A stretch of DNA of 64,000 nt, taken from assembly GCA_045596625.1 (NCBI GenBank), contig JAZOCU010000054.1, forward strand, positions 186,001 through 250,000, written 5' to 3'. Shown here piece after piece: positions 63,103 to 64,000 of the stretch. The translations under genes were made by a program, and so were the position numbers. Positions within the stretch are counted from its first letter, which is position 1, and each line of letters starts with the position of its first letter. The notes beneath the pieces were generated by a model. The model was not told where the DNA came from. It worked only from the letters and a program-made list of their open reading frames with translations, and did no database searches. This DNA comes from Firm-04 sp045596625. Lineage in GTDB: Bacteria; Bacillota; Clostridia; Oscillospirales; Ruminococcaceae.

Positions 63103-63131
63103 TTGACAAGCCGCCGATTATATGCTATACT
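63103..63131 (+). promoter_or_regulatory. Consensus promoter opposing rpoB
   Basis: Plus strand TTGACA (63103-63108), 17-bp spacer, TATACT (63126-63131). It points away from rpoB, towards the terminator at 63241. Confidence 0.75.
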
Positions 63132-63174
63132 ATTTGCGGAGAAAAGCCGATTTGCCATAATCGGGCATTCTAAT

Positions 63175-63203
63175 ATTATATAGCATCGCGCAGATTTTGT
63201 CAA
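63175..63203 (-). promoter_or_regulatory. Consensus promoter of rpoBC
   Basis: Minus strand TTGACA (63198-63203), exactly 17 bp, TATAAT (63175-63180). The leader to rpoB is about 180 nt. Confidence 0.85.
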
Positions 63204-63240
63204 GCGCTTTTCCTGCTATCCAAAGAACTTCATGCACAAT

Positions 63241-63273
63241 GCCGTATTTCACCGATGTGGAATACGGCTTTTT
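63241..63273 (+). terminator. Intrinsic terminator right of the rpoB promoter
   Basis: GCCGTATT / AATACGGC stem with a 12-nt loop and a T run on the plus strand only. Confidence 0.8.
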
Positions 63274-63355
63274 CCATCATTATCACAATTCTTCCTTTGC
63301 GATCCATCTTCCCATGGAAAACAGTAAAAATATTGAAAAAACCTTGGGATTGGGA

Positions 63356-63384
63356 TTTACAAACTTTCAATTTTATGGTATAAT
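63356..63384 (+). promoter_or_regulatory. Promoter of the last gene
   Basis: TTTACA (63356-63361), 17-bp spacer, TATAAT (63379-63384), 66 bases before the ATG. Confidence 0.75.
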
Positions 63385-63449
63385 AATATGATACAACAAC
63401 ATTCCGATTCTCGCGGCATCTCTTAACCGCATCCGAAAGGAGAGGCCCT

Positions 63450-64000
63450 ATGGCAAGCTGTCTTACCGATGAAGTCAGAGCAGCACATTACGACCAATGC
63501 AGACTCAAGAAAAAACGGTGTGAATCCATACTGAGTTTTTGCATGAAAGCCGTGCTGCTTATCGCAGTGTTCACGCTGCTTCCGGCAGCTGCCGAAGGCC
63601 TGCTGTTCGGTTTGTTTATCGGTGATTTTGATCCGTTCCTGCAGTTTGTTCTGAAAACGCTTGCAGGCGCAGCCACTGTCTATACGATCTACCTCCGAAA
63701 CTGGAAGATCACTTTGGGCATCGTTTTTGTGTCGGCTGTTATGAACCCTCTCACACCGCTGTTTGTCATTCCATGCGTATTTGCCCATCGGGGCCTGAAC
63801 AAACTGGAGCAGGAACCCGGTTGGCCGCTGTTTGATGTCAGCTTTTCGGAATGGCAAGAACGACAAAAGAACTTAGAACGCATCACTCGTCACAAAGCAA
63901 TACAGCTTGGTGAAGCCGCAGCTTCTTGCAGCAACACCGGAGATATGGACGATCTTCTGGATGAGAATCGTCATACACTTCCCGCTTTTGTTTCCGGATA
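63450..64000 (+). CDS. Membrane protein of unknown function (3' partial)
   Basis: The frame opens MASCLTDEVRAAHYDQCRLK and stays open to the window end (183 codons). AAAGGAGAGG precedes the ATG by five bases. Hydrophobic segments lie at about 30-60, 70-85 and 92-112, then a hydrophilic region begins (about 120 onward). The protein has no motif I recognise. A consensus-like promoter lies directly upstream. Confidence 0.65.
   Translation, partial: MASCLTDEVRAAHYDQCRLKKKRCESILSFCMKAVLLIAVFTLLPAAAEGLLFGLFIGDFDPFLQFVLKTLAGAATVYTIYLRNWKITLGIVFVSAVMNPLTPLFVIPCVFAHRGLNKLEQEPGWPLFDVSFSEWQERQKNLERITRHKAIQLGEAAASCSNTGDMDDLLDENRHTLPAFVSG

Larger units (their letters stand above)
63138..63273 (+). ncRNA. 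Putative ~135-nt small RNA antisense to the rpoB promoter region
   Basis: Bounded by a consensus promoter on the left and an intrinsic terminator on the right, with no frame of useful length inside. The transcript would overlap the rpoB start region in antisense. No known RNA family is recognised. Confidence 0.45.

Overview
The window comes from a low-to-mid GC Firmicute, most likely a cellulosome-associated Ruminococcus-like member of the Oscillospiraceae. The evidence is a secreted GH5 mannanase with a poly-threonine linker and a C-terminal type I dockerin, an expansin-like protein carrying one dockerin-type calcium repeat, a glgBCDA operon with the Firmicute-specific glgD, spoIIE, and consensus sigma-A promoters with strong GGAGG ribosome binding sites. 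No rRNA, tRNA or CRISPR array is visible.

Layout. 1-4.0 kb: end of an aldose epimerase, a nucleoside phosphorylase-family protein and the mannanase. 4.0-17.9 kb: a long leftward cluster with a PstS-like protein plus two tiny membrane proteins, an ABC-F ATPase, a membrane protein of unknown function, an amidohydrolase, a degenerate MBOAT protein, RNase M5, holA, comEC, a HIT protein, a GNAT and alaS. 18.1-24.0 kb: a rightward cluster with yfmF-yfmH, lgt, folD and an M24 peptidase. 24.3-27.2 kb: a fused ABC transporter. 27.7-29.0 kb: guaA with a vestigial glutaminase domain.

29.0-33.3 kb is an accessory island at the guaA 3' end. It is bounded by a 30-nt direct repeat of the guaA terminus embedded in roughly 360-bp imperfect repeats. 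It holds a truncated integrase and two AT-rich genes of unknown function, one of which carries an RNxxxH HEPN ribonuclease-type motif; this is the best candidate for an undescribed defence system. Next come a BlaI/M56 sensor pair (the sensor's 3' end looks frameshifted), a GNAT with a possible leader-peptide attenuator, and a TIR/deoxyribosyltransferase-like protein with TPR-like helices, a second possible defence or sensing gene.

38.8-44.7 kb is the glycogen operon glgBCDA. 44.9-47.2 kb is spoIIE, whose promoter shows a 22-bp spacer and a Spo0A-type box. 47.4-50.6 kb is a leftward operon rsmE, phosphoesterase, ytqB/mnmM-like, small membrane protein, expansin. 50.8-55.0 kb holds a DUF1846 protein and an OPT transporter coupled to a PqqD-like protein. 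55.1-63.2 kb is rpoC-rpoB, transcribed leftward from a consensus promoter that is overlapped face to face by a second consensus promoter followed by a terminator, a likely small RNA. The window ends in a partial membrane protein gene.

All calls come from reading the sequence; no database search was run.
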